A DNA stretch of 64,000 nt from JAUVPY01 sp034412795 (GTDB taxonomy: Bacteria; Chloroflexota; Anaerolineae; 4572-78; NAK82): contig DAOUMD010000212.1 in the NCBI GenBank assembly GCA_034412795.1, positions 25,856-89,855 of the forward strand, in the 5' to 3' direction. The translations under genes and the position numbers were made by a program. Below are positions 33,360-40,472 of the stretch, one piece after another. Positions within the stretch are counted from its first letter, which is position 1. Each line of letters opens with the position of its first letter. The notes beneath the pieces are model-generated. The model was given only the letters and a program-made list of their open reading frames with translations, did no database searches and was not told the DNA's origin.

Positions 33360-33653
33360 TCAACGAGTGGCCGTCGCCCGCCCCAGCCCCATCACAAGCA
33401 CAGGGCAGGGGGCGGCGCTGATCAACCGTCGCTTGGGGTCTTTGATGTAGAAGCTGTGATAAGCACCCGGCTGGTAGATCTTATCGCCCAGTTCGGCCTG
33501 CAAAGTAACCAGGTTGTCTTCCAGGTGGTATTCAAAACTGGCGGCCGGCACCTTGCCGCGTTTGCCCTTGCTGGCCTTGCGTTGGCCTGTCAATGACAGG
33601 GCCAGCAGCAGATTGTCCCAGGCACAGATTCGGCGATAGAGAGATGTGTTCAT
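33360..33653 (-). pseudogene. Truncated DGR reverse transcriptase, N-terminal fragment only
   Basis: A 97-residue frame starting MNTSLYRRICAWDNLLLALS, with FEYHLEDNLVTLQAELGD, IYQPGAYHSFYIKDPKRRLI and SAAP. These match the N-terminal region of DGR reverse transcriptases such as the Bordetella phage enzyme (WENLLDAYR, LANLLALQAELKAGNYERGPY, EPKPRLISA). After SAAP, where the family continues FxDRVVHHALC, the sequence changes to an unrelated 15-residue tail and stops. The fingers/palm motifs, including the YxDD catalytic box, are absent, so this fragment cannot polymerise DNA. GGAGG lies 15 bp before the ATG at 33653. It sits between the two target genes, where a DGR usually carries its accessory protein, template and reverse transcriptase. 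Confidence 0.85.
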
Positions 33654-33685
33654 CACTTCCAAGACCTCCAAACTCACCGGCGGCG

Positions 33686-33702
33686 ACCGCGCTGCGCGCG
33701 GT
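33686..33702. other. GC-rich hairpin downstream of variable repeat 2
   Basis: ACCGCGC-TGC-GCGCGGT is a perfect 7-bp stem with a 3-nt loop, 67 bp past the stop codon of target gene 2 in the direction of transcription. A similarly placed hairpin follows variable repeat 1. Confidence 0.5.
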
Positions 33703-33762
33703 TTATGCCCCATCCCCCAGAGGACAGCGTTTCAGAGATTCAGGGCCCAGAGCAGCCAGAGG

Positions 33763-33896
33763 CCAGAGTTAAAGAAAGCCGGGAGCCACGCACAAACGAA
33801 ACCCGAGGTTGAAGTTCCCGTCGGACGGGTAGTCCCCGCCGCGGTACGCGCAGCGAACGATCCTGTCATCAGCGTTGAACGCGCCGCCGCGCAACA
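33763..33896 (-). repeat. DGR variable repeat 2 (3' end of the 938-residue NACHT-FGE gene)
   Basis: The partner of the block at 30068-30201: same 134-bp length, same frame, near-identical ends. Between the fixed ends I count 21 base differences in the aligned codons, 19 of them at codon positions 1 or 2. The shared codons TGC GCG, CGC, AGG and CCG carry few adenines, whereas variable codons are of the type CTC/GGC, AAC/GAC, AAC/TAC, GAC/TCC and CCC/TTC, consistent with AAC in a template. Confidence 0.88.
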
Positions 33897-36585
33897 CCCG
33901 GAGGACGTTTTCGCCAGCCTCCAGATTCTCACGGCCATCGTCGACTCGGTATGGGTATTTAAAATCCGGCGCATCCGAACTTTTGCCCCACAGACTCTGG
34001 GTCCACTCCCATACATTGCCGCTCATGTCCAGGGCTCCGTACGGGCTGGTACCACCTGAAAAACAGCCTACGGCGCTGGTGGTGTCCACCCCCGTATCCC
34101 CGTAGTTGGCCCGTTTGGGGTCCGGCTCGTCACCCCAGGGGTAGACCCGCCCATCCGTCCCGCGCGCCGCCTTCTCCCACTCGGCCTCGGTCGGCAAACG
34201 GACCTGCCATCCTTCTTCTCGCAACAGCCTCCCCAGTGGCTCCGGCATTCCATCCCAGGCCCGCAACTGATCCGTCAGCCAACGACAATAGGCCAGCGCC
34301 TCGTACCAGGTGACCCGCACCACCGGGTGGTTATCCAGGCCGCGCAGGCTATCTTCGTCGACCGGCTTATGCCCGCTCTGCCCCACAAAGACCCGGAACT
34401 GGGCCGTCGTCACCGGGTAACGGGCGATGTAATAGCCAGGCAGGTCTACCGAGTGTTGGGGCAGCTCTTCGTCGTAAGCCTTTGGGTCCTGCCCTTTGTC
34501 ACTTCCCATCAGGAACGTCCCGACCGGAACCTCCAAGAAGCCCAACAGCGGCTCGTCGGGCAGGTACCAGGCATCGGCCCGGAAGCGAGGATCGCCCAAT
34601 CGAGCCAGGGTATCGCCCGCCCGGGCGCGCAGCACGCCGGACGCATCCACCTGCCGATCGGCGAGCGCCGCCACCAGGCGCTCCGCCTGTCTGCCGCGCA
34701 GGACGGCATCCGGTCGTTCCAATTCCAGCAGCGCCGCCCCGGCCAGTTCCAACCCGGCCAGGTGTGTTTCCCCGTCCCCTTTTAGAGAAGAAAGCCAGTC
34801 CAGGTAGGCCTGCGCTGCGGGAGCATAATCCGCCTGGGCAAAGCCATAGGTCAGCAGTGTTACCTCGCGCCACCAAGGCTCTGTTACGTGGGGCAGCAGT
34901 CGAGGCCATCCCTCGCCCCGCTGTTTGGCCAGGAGCCGGGCGGCCAGGAATTCCTGGAAGGTCAGATGTACGAACTGGAAAAACTCAGCGCGCTCCTCCA
35001 ACAAGCCGCCCCGGTAGCGCACCGCCCGGACAAATCGGTCCAGCGCTTCCGGCTCCAGGTGCGGGGCCAGGATGGTCCGCAACCGCTCCTCCCGAATTGC
35101 CGCGCCATCCTCTCCCCCTTCGTGCATCTCCAAGGCCAGGATGGAAAGCCACTCCCGCTGTGCCTCCCACGGTCCGCCCCAGGCCACTACCTCTCCTCGG
35201 GCCGGATCCTCCGGGATGTATTGGGCCTGGAGAATGACCTTGACCCCGGCCTCGTACAACTTGGCCCGCTCGCGAGGCAATTCCGTCTCCCCCCACTTCA
35301 CACTGACCACCATAGTCGTCATCAGGGGGGTGCTGACCAGCGGCGGCAAATCCTGGTGGATGCGCAGCGCATTGATCTCCCGGATGGCCACCATCAACTC
35401 CTGTGTCCGAGCCTCCACCTCGCCCGGGTACAATTGGCGGCACCAGTTCTTCACCAGGGTCTGAATCTGCCCCTCCTCTAGGCGCTGCACGTCCAGGCGC
35501 AGGAAGTCGTCGCCGAAGACCGCCTCGTCCCGGTACCCAGCCTCCCGCGCCGTAACCAGCACTTGGTTGCCGGGGTAGATGTCGTTGACCAGGTTTTCTA
35601 CTTCCTGCCGCACCCGTCCCCGGTCTTCCCGGCTCACCACTTCATCCAACCCATCCAGCATCAACAGGCAACCACCGCCCAGCAACAGCCGGTCAAAGAA
35701 GTCCTCTGACAGTTCGAGTGCCGGACTGCGGCGCTTGAGGTACCAGGGGATGAAGCCCGGCAGCGTGCCGGCCCGGGGGTTCTTTAATCGCTCGCGGGGA
35801 GACTGGCCGCACAGGTCCAGGTAGTCACGGTAATAGCGCAGGGGAATCACCATCGGTACCGGCCGTCGGGCGGGATGGGGCAGAGCAACGGCTACTTCGC
35901 CCCCTTCCTGCACGCTCTCGGTCAGCATCACCGCCAGGTAAGCCAACAGCGTGCTCTTGCCGCTCCCTGCGCCCCCCACTATAGCGATGTGACCGGAGGC
36001 GGTCAGCAACTTCTCCAGGGAGACCTGGTCGCCGACTTCCTCTTGCCTGGCAGCCCACGCCATCCAGGCTCGGGCCATAGCGATCCTGTCCTCCCCCTTG
36101 CCCGCCAGTTTCTCAAGGTCGGCCTGGCGCGGCGGCCTAAAGCGACGCAAGGTCAACGGCACAAAAACCTCTTTCAATTGTCGCACCGGGCGGCCCTGTG
36201 CCATCGGCAGGCTTTCCAACCCGTAGAGACGAGCTTTGCTGTAAGCATTGCTCACCCAGCGCAGGTATTGCCCCAGGACACGTTCCACCTCATCTTTAGA
36301 AAGCGATGGCTTTCCTGGAGGAGCCAGGTAGATCTTGTAGATGCTGCCGAAGACCGGACCGGCCACGGCGATACTATCAGTGCCAGCCGCAGCCGCTCCC
36401 TCACCCTGGGCGATGGCGCCCGATCCGGTGAGCCGCGCCTGCATCGTGGCCTGCTTTTCCCTCAGCGCGGCCAGCGCCGCATCAAGCTGCTCCCGCGGCA
36501 GGATGCCGTGCAATGCCTCCTGCGCCGCAATCGCCTCCTCGATCTTGGCCAGCTCCGCCTCCAGCCGGGCGCGGTTTTCGTTCAT
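33769..36585 (-). CDS. NACHT ATPase with C-terminal FGE/SUMF1-type C-lectin domain, DGR target protein 2
   Basis: A 938-residue protein. Residues 1-50 are a coiled coil (NENRARLEAELAKIEEAIAA). A Gly/Ala-rich motif (LTGSGAIAQGEGAAAAGTDS, from 52) resembles that of target 1. The NACHT ATPase has Walker A VGGAGSGKST near 204-212 and Walker B LLMLDGLDEV near 308-316. A helical region follows, then the FGE fold (VPVGTFLMGSDKGQD, YPVTTAQFRVFV, LPTEAEWEKAARG, DMSGNVWEW) ending in variable repeat 2 and GFRLCVAPGFL. The ATG at 36585 follows GGGAGGGAAGATC, which excludes the earlier start at 36609. It is first in a minus-strand series: target 2, reverse transcriptase fragment, target 1. Confidence 0.88.
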   Translation of the reverse strand: MNENRARLEAELAKIEEAIAAQEALHGILPREQLDAALAALREKQATMQARLTGSGAIAQGEGAAAAGTDSIAVAGPVFGSIYKIYLAPPGKPSLSKDEVERVLGQYLRWVSNAYSKARLYGLESLPMAQGRPVRQLKEVFVPLTLRRFRPPRQADLEKLAGKGEDRIAMARAWMAWAARQEEVGDQVSLEKLLTASGHIAIVGGAGSGKSTLLAYLAVMLTESVQEGGEVAVALPHPARRPVPMVIPLRYYRDYLDLCGQSPRERLKNPRAGTLPGFIPWYLKRRSPALELSEDFFDRLLLGGGCLLMLDGLDEVVSREDRGRVRQEVENLVNDIYPGNQVLVTAREAGYRDEAVFGDDFLRLDVQRLEEGQIQTLVKNWCRQLYPGEVEARTQELMVAIREINALRIHQDLPPLVSTPLMTTMVVSVKWGETELPRERAKLYEAGVKVILQAQYIPEDPARGEVVAWGGPWEAQREWLSILALEMHEGGEDGAAIREERLRTILAPHLEPEALDRFVRAVRYRGGLLEERAEFFQFVHLTFQEFLAARLLAKQRGEGWPRLLPHVTEPWWREVTLLTYGFAQADYAPAAQAYLDWLSSLKGDGETHLAGLELAGAALLELERPDAVLRGRQAERLVAALADRQVDASGVLRARAGDTLARLGDPRFRADAWYLPDEPLLGFLEVPVGTFLMGSDKGQDPKAYDEELPQHSVDLPGYYIARYPVTTAQFRVFVGQSGHKPVDEDSLRGLDNHPVVRVTWYEALAYCRWLTDQLRAWDGMPEPLGRLLREEGWQVRLPTEAEWEKAARGTDGRVYPWGDEPDPKRANYGDTGVDTTSAVGCFSGGTSPYGALDMSGNVWEWTQSLWGKSSDAPDFKYPYRVDDGRENLEAGENVLRVLRGGAFNADDRIVRCAYRGGDYPSDGNFNLGFRLCVAPGFL

Positions 36586-36671
36586 GATCTTCCCTCCCTG
36601 GAAGCCCACTCAAAACTGGGCAGTCACGAACCCGTTTTGAGCCAAAGAGACTCCCTGCCGTCACCGGACCA

Positions 36672-36755
36672 ATGACGAATGACGTAGCTAGCGGTCCCCT
36701 CCGTCCTTCGTCGTTCGTCCTTCGTCCGGCTGAGAACGTGTTACCCTATTTCTGA
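36672..36755. repeat. GACGAACGACGAAG / GGTTCAGA element (copy 3) supplying a stop codon
   Basis: ATGACGAATGACG and CCGTCCTTCGTCGTTCGTCC, then TTCGTCCGGCTGAGAACGTG and TTACCCTATTTCTGAACCATCC (shown in pieces), match copies 1 and 2. On the minus strand the GGATGGTTCAGAAATAG end is read as the last codons (RMVQK) and stop of the methyltransferase gene. Confidence 0.75.
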
Positions 36756-37492
36756 ACCATCCTCTTTTCGGCCACCAAAAAATGAGAGAGCCCGAAGGCG
36801 CGCAGCGGCGTCCGCTCCAGCCCGTAAGTGACCCGGCGCAGCAGTCGCCCCAAGGTTGGGCGGCGCGCCACGATATTGTCGTAGCCCGGATAGATTTGGG
36901 TGTGCAGGACGATGTGCACCGGAAGACCCTCAAAGAGCGACCGTAAGTCCTGAGCCGTGTAAGCCCGCACGTGAGGCGCCAGACGGTTTCGCAGCCGGTC
37001 CGGCAGATAGTTGATGAAAGGCGTGTTGCCAAAGTGGTAATCGCCGCGCCAATAATGACCGTGCGTTTCGAAAGGGTAGAGTCGATTAGGACAGAAAAGG
37101 ATCAGCCGGCCCCCCACTTTGAGCACGCGCACCATCTCGGCGGCCGAAGCTCGATCGTCGGCCACGTGCTCGATGACCTCGTGGGACAGCACCAGGTCGA
37201 ACACGTCGTCGGCAAAGGGCAACGCCTCGGCCGGCGACTGGGCTACCATGCCGTCGCCCGGTGCTTCGCGCGCCCGCTCGCCCTCGATTTCGACCCCAAA
37301 GACGTGAGGCGTAAACCGGCCAAAGGCACGCATATAGACCCCCACGCCACAGCCGACGTCCAGGGTCCGCCCATCCTCCAATCGATCCCCGGCAGCCTCC
37401 CGGATCATCGCCCAGCGTCGCTCCTGCCCCGCCCGCCACACCAGGGAAGGGACACCGCGTTCGGCCGGTTTGTCTTGGTACGGTGTGTTCAA
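36746..37492 (-). CDS. Class I SAM-dependent methyltransferase
   Basis: A 248-residue methyltransferase-11 type protein. Motif I is RTLDVGCGVGVYMRAFG (about residues 42-58), the acidic post-I strand is FGVEIEGERA, and motif II/III regions LPFADDVFDLVLSHEVIEHV and KVGGRLILFCPN follow. The substrate is unknown; proteins like this often act on lipids, quinones or glycans. The last six codons come from a dispersed repeat (copy 3). The gene lies between ubiE and the DGR-target genes, with a repeat array on each side. Confidence 0.88.
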   Translation of the reverse strand: MNTPYQDKPAERGVPSLVWRAGQERRWAMIREAAGDRLEDGRTLDVGCGVGVYMRAFGRFTPHVFGVEIEGERAREAPGDGMVAQSPAEALPFADDVFDLVLSHEVIEHVADDRASAAEMVRVLKVGGRLILFCPNRLYPFETHGHYWRGDYHFGNTPFINYLPDRLRNRLAPHVRAYTAQDLRSLFEGLPVHIVLHTQIYPGYDNIVARRPTLGRLLRRVTYGLERTPLRAFGLSHFLVAEKRMVQK

Positions 37493-37507
37493 TGTCCGTT
37501 CTCACAA

Positions 37508-37624
37508 TTCAGGGATCGGGGAATCGGGGAATCAGGAAACCAGGTGATACGCCAGTCACCTGATTCCCTGATCCCCTGATTCCCCGATCCCCCGATTCCC
37601 CGATCCCCTGATTCCCTGACTCCC
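37508..37624. repeat. GGGGAATCAGGGATC inverted repeat array
   Basis: The left part (AGGGATCGGGGAATCGGGGA, ATCAGG) and the right part (tandem TGATTCCCTGATCCCC and CGATCCCCCGATTCC words) are complementary. The centre is a perfect CAGGTGA / TCACCTG stem (37541-37562). It abuts the ubiE stop codon at 37625. Confidence 0.75.
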
Positions 37625-38329
37625 CTACTTCACCCCCACATGCAACGCTACCGTCCCCAGCATCAACATCTGGAAACAGACGTGACGCAGACCTACGCCC
37701 TCCATCACCGCCGCCAGCTCGCTTGGGCGTAAGAAACTATCGGCCGAGCGGGGCAGATAGCTGTAAGCATCGGCCTGGCCGCTGATAAGCGCACCCAGCC
37801 GCGGGACGACGCGGTGAAAATAGAAACGGAACATCGCTCCCCCGGGCGTGTCGGGTGGACGCGGCACGTCGAGCACCAGCACCCGCCCCCCGGGCCGGGT
37901 GACGCGCCGTTGCTCGGCCAGAGCGGCTGCCACGTCGACGACGTTGCGCATCAAAAAGCCGGAGGCCACCGCATCGAATGTGTCGCCGGGGAAAGGCAGA
38001 CACAGCGTATCGCCGGCCGTCCAATGTACCGGACGACCGGCGGCCCGCGCCCGCCCCACGTGCATCATCGGCAAGGTGAAGTCGGCGCCGACGACCAGGG
38101 CCAGATCAGGTTTTTGGCGCAGCGCCTCAAAGGCCACATCCCCTGTGCCCGTGGCTATGTCCAGGAACCGTCCGCCCGGCGGCAGAGCCGCCTCGCGCAC
38201 CATCAACCGCCGCCAAGACACGTCCTGGCCGCCGGTCATCAACCGGTTCATCAGGTCGTACCGCCCGGCAATACGGGCGAACATGGTATTCACGTATTTA
38301 CGTTTTTCGGAAGCGGAATCAAAAGTCAT
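37625..38329 (-). CDS. menG: Ubiquinone/menaquinone biosynthesis C-methyltransferase (UbiE/MenG)
   Basis: A 234-residue SAM methyltransferase with the UbiE signature: VNTMFARIAGRYDLMNRLMT near the N-terminus, the SAM site FLDIATGTGDVAFEAL and the second family motif DAVASGFLMRNVVD. In a probable anaerobe the product would be menaquinone from demethylmenaquinone. The ATG overlaps the stop of the preceding PNPOx-like gene by 4 bp, suggesting coupled translation. Confidence 0.92.
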   Translation of the reverse strand: MTFDSASEKRKYVNTMFARIAGRYDLMNRLMTGGQDVSWRRLMVREAALPPGGRFLDIATGTGDVAFEALRQKPDLALVVGADFTLPMMHVGRARAAGRPVHWTAGDTLCLPFPGDTFDAVASGFLMRNVVDVAAALAEQRRVTRPGGRVLVLDVPRPPDTPGGAMFRFYFHRVVPRLGALISGQADAYSYLPRSADSFLRPSELAAVMEGVGLRHVCFQMLMLGTVALHVGVK

Positions 38330-38829
38330 GACTCAGGAGCAGCCAACGTCTGCCATTCACCGTTTACCAATGCCCACTCCTGATTATGACCCAGGCCAGC
38401 AGTGTTGTCAATCCATCGCAGCCACCGGGGGGTGATGCGATACACGTTCACCTTACCCAGGGCGCGGGAGAGAGCCGCGTCGGCCAGGACGAAGGGGAAT
38501 TTCTTTGTGTAGCGCGCCCAGGCCCTGGCTCGCTGGACGCCGGTCAGAAGGGCGCACGTCCCTTCCAGTTGTAGGCCGCGGATATCGCGCCACAGGCTGG
38601 AGTCAGCGTGAATAGTAACCGCCACGCGCGAATAACGGGCGATATTGGCAGCGTGACGGCTGCCGGGGACGGAGACGAAGTAGAGAGCCAGGTCGCCGGT
38701 TTCGGCGTAATAGAGGTCGGCCGCTTGCGGGTCGCCATCGGGGCCAAGAGTGGCCAGCGTGAGGGTATTCCGCTCGGCGAGGAAGGCACGCACTGGAGCC
38801 AAAGTTTCGTCCGCCACAACGTCTACCAA
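38326..38829 (-). CDS. Pyridoxamine 5'-phosphate oxidase-like flavin-binding protein
   Basis: A 167-residue split-barrel protein of the PNPOx-like family: FLAERNTLTLATLGPDGDPQ, then ADLYYAETGDLALYFVSVPG and HAANIARYSRVAVTIH. Members bind FMN, F420 or haem and have diverse roles, so no reaction can be assigned. The start appears to be TTG at 38829, overlapping the rlmI stop by 7 bp, and the end overlaps menG by 4 bp. The three genes therefore form a tight operon. A shorter start at the internal GTG cannot be excluded. Confidence 0.82.
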   Translation of the reverse strand: MVDVVADETLAPVRAFLAERNTLTLATLGPDGDPQAADLYYAETGDLALYFVSVPGSRHAANIARYSRVAVTIHADSSLWRDIRGLQLEGTCALLTGVQRARAWARYTKKFPFVLADAALSRALGKVNVYRITPRWLRWIDNTAGLGHNQEWALVNGEWQTLAAPES

Positions 38830-40016
38830 ACGCGGCAGATGAAGCCTTTAAGGTATTGTGATTCGGGGAAGGTGAGCAAAACCGGATGATCCAGGCCCTG
38901 TCCCAGTCGCTCGACAATGTGCACGTCCCGTTTAGCATCCACCGCCGCTTCAAACAACACTTTTTGGAAAAGATCGGGGGTAATGGCCCCCGAGCACGAG
39001 AAGGTAATGAGGTAGCCACCCGGATGTAGGAGCTTCATTCCCAGCAGATTGATGTCTTTGTAACCCCGCATGGCTGCCTCAACTTGTGACTTGCTGGCGG
39101 CGAATTTGGGGGGGTCGAGCACAACCACGTTGAAGTGCCAGCCGTAGTCTCGATAGGTCCGCAGCAACTCAAAGGCATCGGCCGCAGCATACACGTCCTC
39201 GCGCCCCCCGAACCCATTCCGCCGCATGTTGCGCTCGGCCAACTGCAATACACCTTCAGAGCTATCCACGTTGATGATGCGCGTCGCGCCGCCTGCGGCA
39301 GCATACACAGCAAATGCGCCTGTATACACAAATGCATTCAACACTTCAGCCCCGCCGAAGAAAGGGGCACTAAGCTTGCGGTTCTTGCGCTGGTCCAGGT
39401 AAAATCCCGTTTTTTGACCCATCTTGATGTCGACCAGGAAACGGAACCCATTTTCGTTGATCTCAACCAGATCGGGGGGCACCTCGCCCCAAATCGGACC
39501 GGTGGCCGGAACCAATCCCTCTTTTTCGCGCACTGCGTCTTCACTGCGGCTGAAAATACCTTGAGGCGCGGTCAAATCTGCCAGGTGGCTGATGATGGCC
39601 GCCCTGTTCATCTCTGCGGCCAGCGAAAGAAACTGAACCACCAACCACGGACCGTAGCGATCCACAATCAGGCCAGGCAGCCCATCAGCCTCAGCGTGGA
39701 CCAGGCGATAGGCGTCGGTCAGAGGGTCAGCCGCCAGCGACTCGCGCACGCTGATGGCACGCTCAAGCCGCCCCCGCCAGAAGCCCTCGCCGATGAGATC
39801 ATTTTGATCCCACGTCAGGATGCGAACCATGATTTGTGAACGTTGGTTGATGATCCCACGAGCGACGAATCGCGCCCGGTTGTCCCAGACATCCACCACG
39901 CCACCATCTGTCGGATCACCTTCGACACGCTCGATAGCGCCGGAGAAGATCCACGGATGACGTCTGTGCACTGATTTCTCTCTGCCCTTTTTCAGGACCA
40001 CCTGCGATGTAATCAT
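38823..40016 (-). CDS. rlmI: 23S rRNA (cytosine-C5) methyltransferase RlmI family
   Basis: A protein of about 397 residues with an N-terminal PUA domain (LKKGREKSVHRRHPWIFSGA), a central EEHEE-like domain and a Rossmann methyltransferase domain (VLNAFVYTGAFAVYAAAGGA, VVLDPPKFA). The Cys in TFSCSG is the expected catalytic residue of m5C enzymes. E. coli RlmI methylates C1962 of 23S rRNA. The open frame extends to 40097, but homology begins at MITSQVVLKKG (ATG 40016), which also has AAGGG upstream. It leads the rlmI-PNPOx-menG operon. Confidence 0.85.
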   Translation of the reverse strand: MITSQVVLKKGREKSVHRRHPWIFSGAIERVEGDPTDGGVVDVWDNRARFVARGIINQRSQIMVRILTWDQNDLIGEGFWRGRLERAISVRESLAADPLTDAYRLVHAEADGLPGLIVDRYGPWLVVQFLSLAAEMNRAAIISHLADLTAPQGIFSRSEDAVREKEGLVPATGPIWGEVPPDLVEINENGFRFLVDIKMGQKTGFYLDQRKNRKLSAPFFGGAEVLNAFVYTGAFAVYAAAGGATRIINVDSSEGVLQLAERNMRRNGFGGREDVYAAADAFELLRTYRDYGWHFNVVVLDPPKFAASKSQVEAAMRGYKDINLLGMKLLHPGGYLITFSCSGAITPDLFQKVLFEAAVDAKRDVHIVERLGQGLDHPVLLTFPESQYLKGFICRVW

Positions 40017-40163
40017 GTTTTGATCCCTTGCTCCGACCCATGCTTCAATGCCGTCTGAGTATTGCTTCATTATCCCCGGTTTGCTCTTCTTTGGCAAGCA
40101 TGCGCCGCAGCACTTTACTACTCAAGCAGGCAGTGAAAATGGCCTCAGTGGCACCTAAACCAT

Positions 40164-40262
40164 CCCCCTACCCCCCAATCCTGGAGGAAGAATAGCACAG
40201 TTTCCCCCCAATCCTGGGGGAGGAGTAGCATAGTTCCCCCCCAGGATTGGGGGGTAGGGGGG
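40164..40262. repeat. CCCCCTACCCCCCAATCCTGG inverted repeat
   Basis: One arm CCCCCTACCCCCCAATCCTG (40164-40183) and its exact complement CAGGATTGGGGGGTAGGGGG (40242-40261), with a third partial copy CCCCCCAATCCTGGGGG (40204-40220) between. The stretch 40098-40472 holds only this element, a GC-rich hairpin region and the terminator at 40425-40455; I see no gene in it. Confidence 0.75.
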
Positions 40263-40424
40263 CGGCTGAGTAGTTACTCCCAAGCTTGATCGCTTGGGAA
40301 CGCTCACCAAAGTCCTCCGGACTGTCGTCCGTCGGGAGCGGCTGGGTAGTATGTTACTACGATAACAAAGCATGCCTGAAATGTCAAGGATAGACCGGTT
40401 CGAAGCGACCGACGTCAATATAAA

Positions 40425-40455
40425 TCAACGGGGTGGGATTTCCCCACCCCGTTGA
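40425..40455 (-). terminator. Rho-independent terminator of the PA14 gene
   Basis: TCAACGGGGTGGG / CCCACCCCGTTGA is a perfect 13-bp stem with a 5-nt loop. On the minus strand it is followed by TTTATATT. It starts 18 bp after the stop codon of the PA14-domain gene. Confidence 0.8.
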
Positions 40456-40472
40456 GTCTTTCAATCAGAGGC

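Noticed and set aside
34482..35237. 251-residue plus-strand open frame
   Set aside because: Antisense to DGR target gene 2; Arg/Pro-rich, typical of GC-rich shadow frames.
30000..36600. A template repeat for the DGR inside the locus
   Set aside because: I searched by eye for an A-rich version of the variable block next to GGGTTTCG and its complement; only the two coding copies were found.
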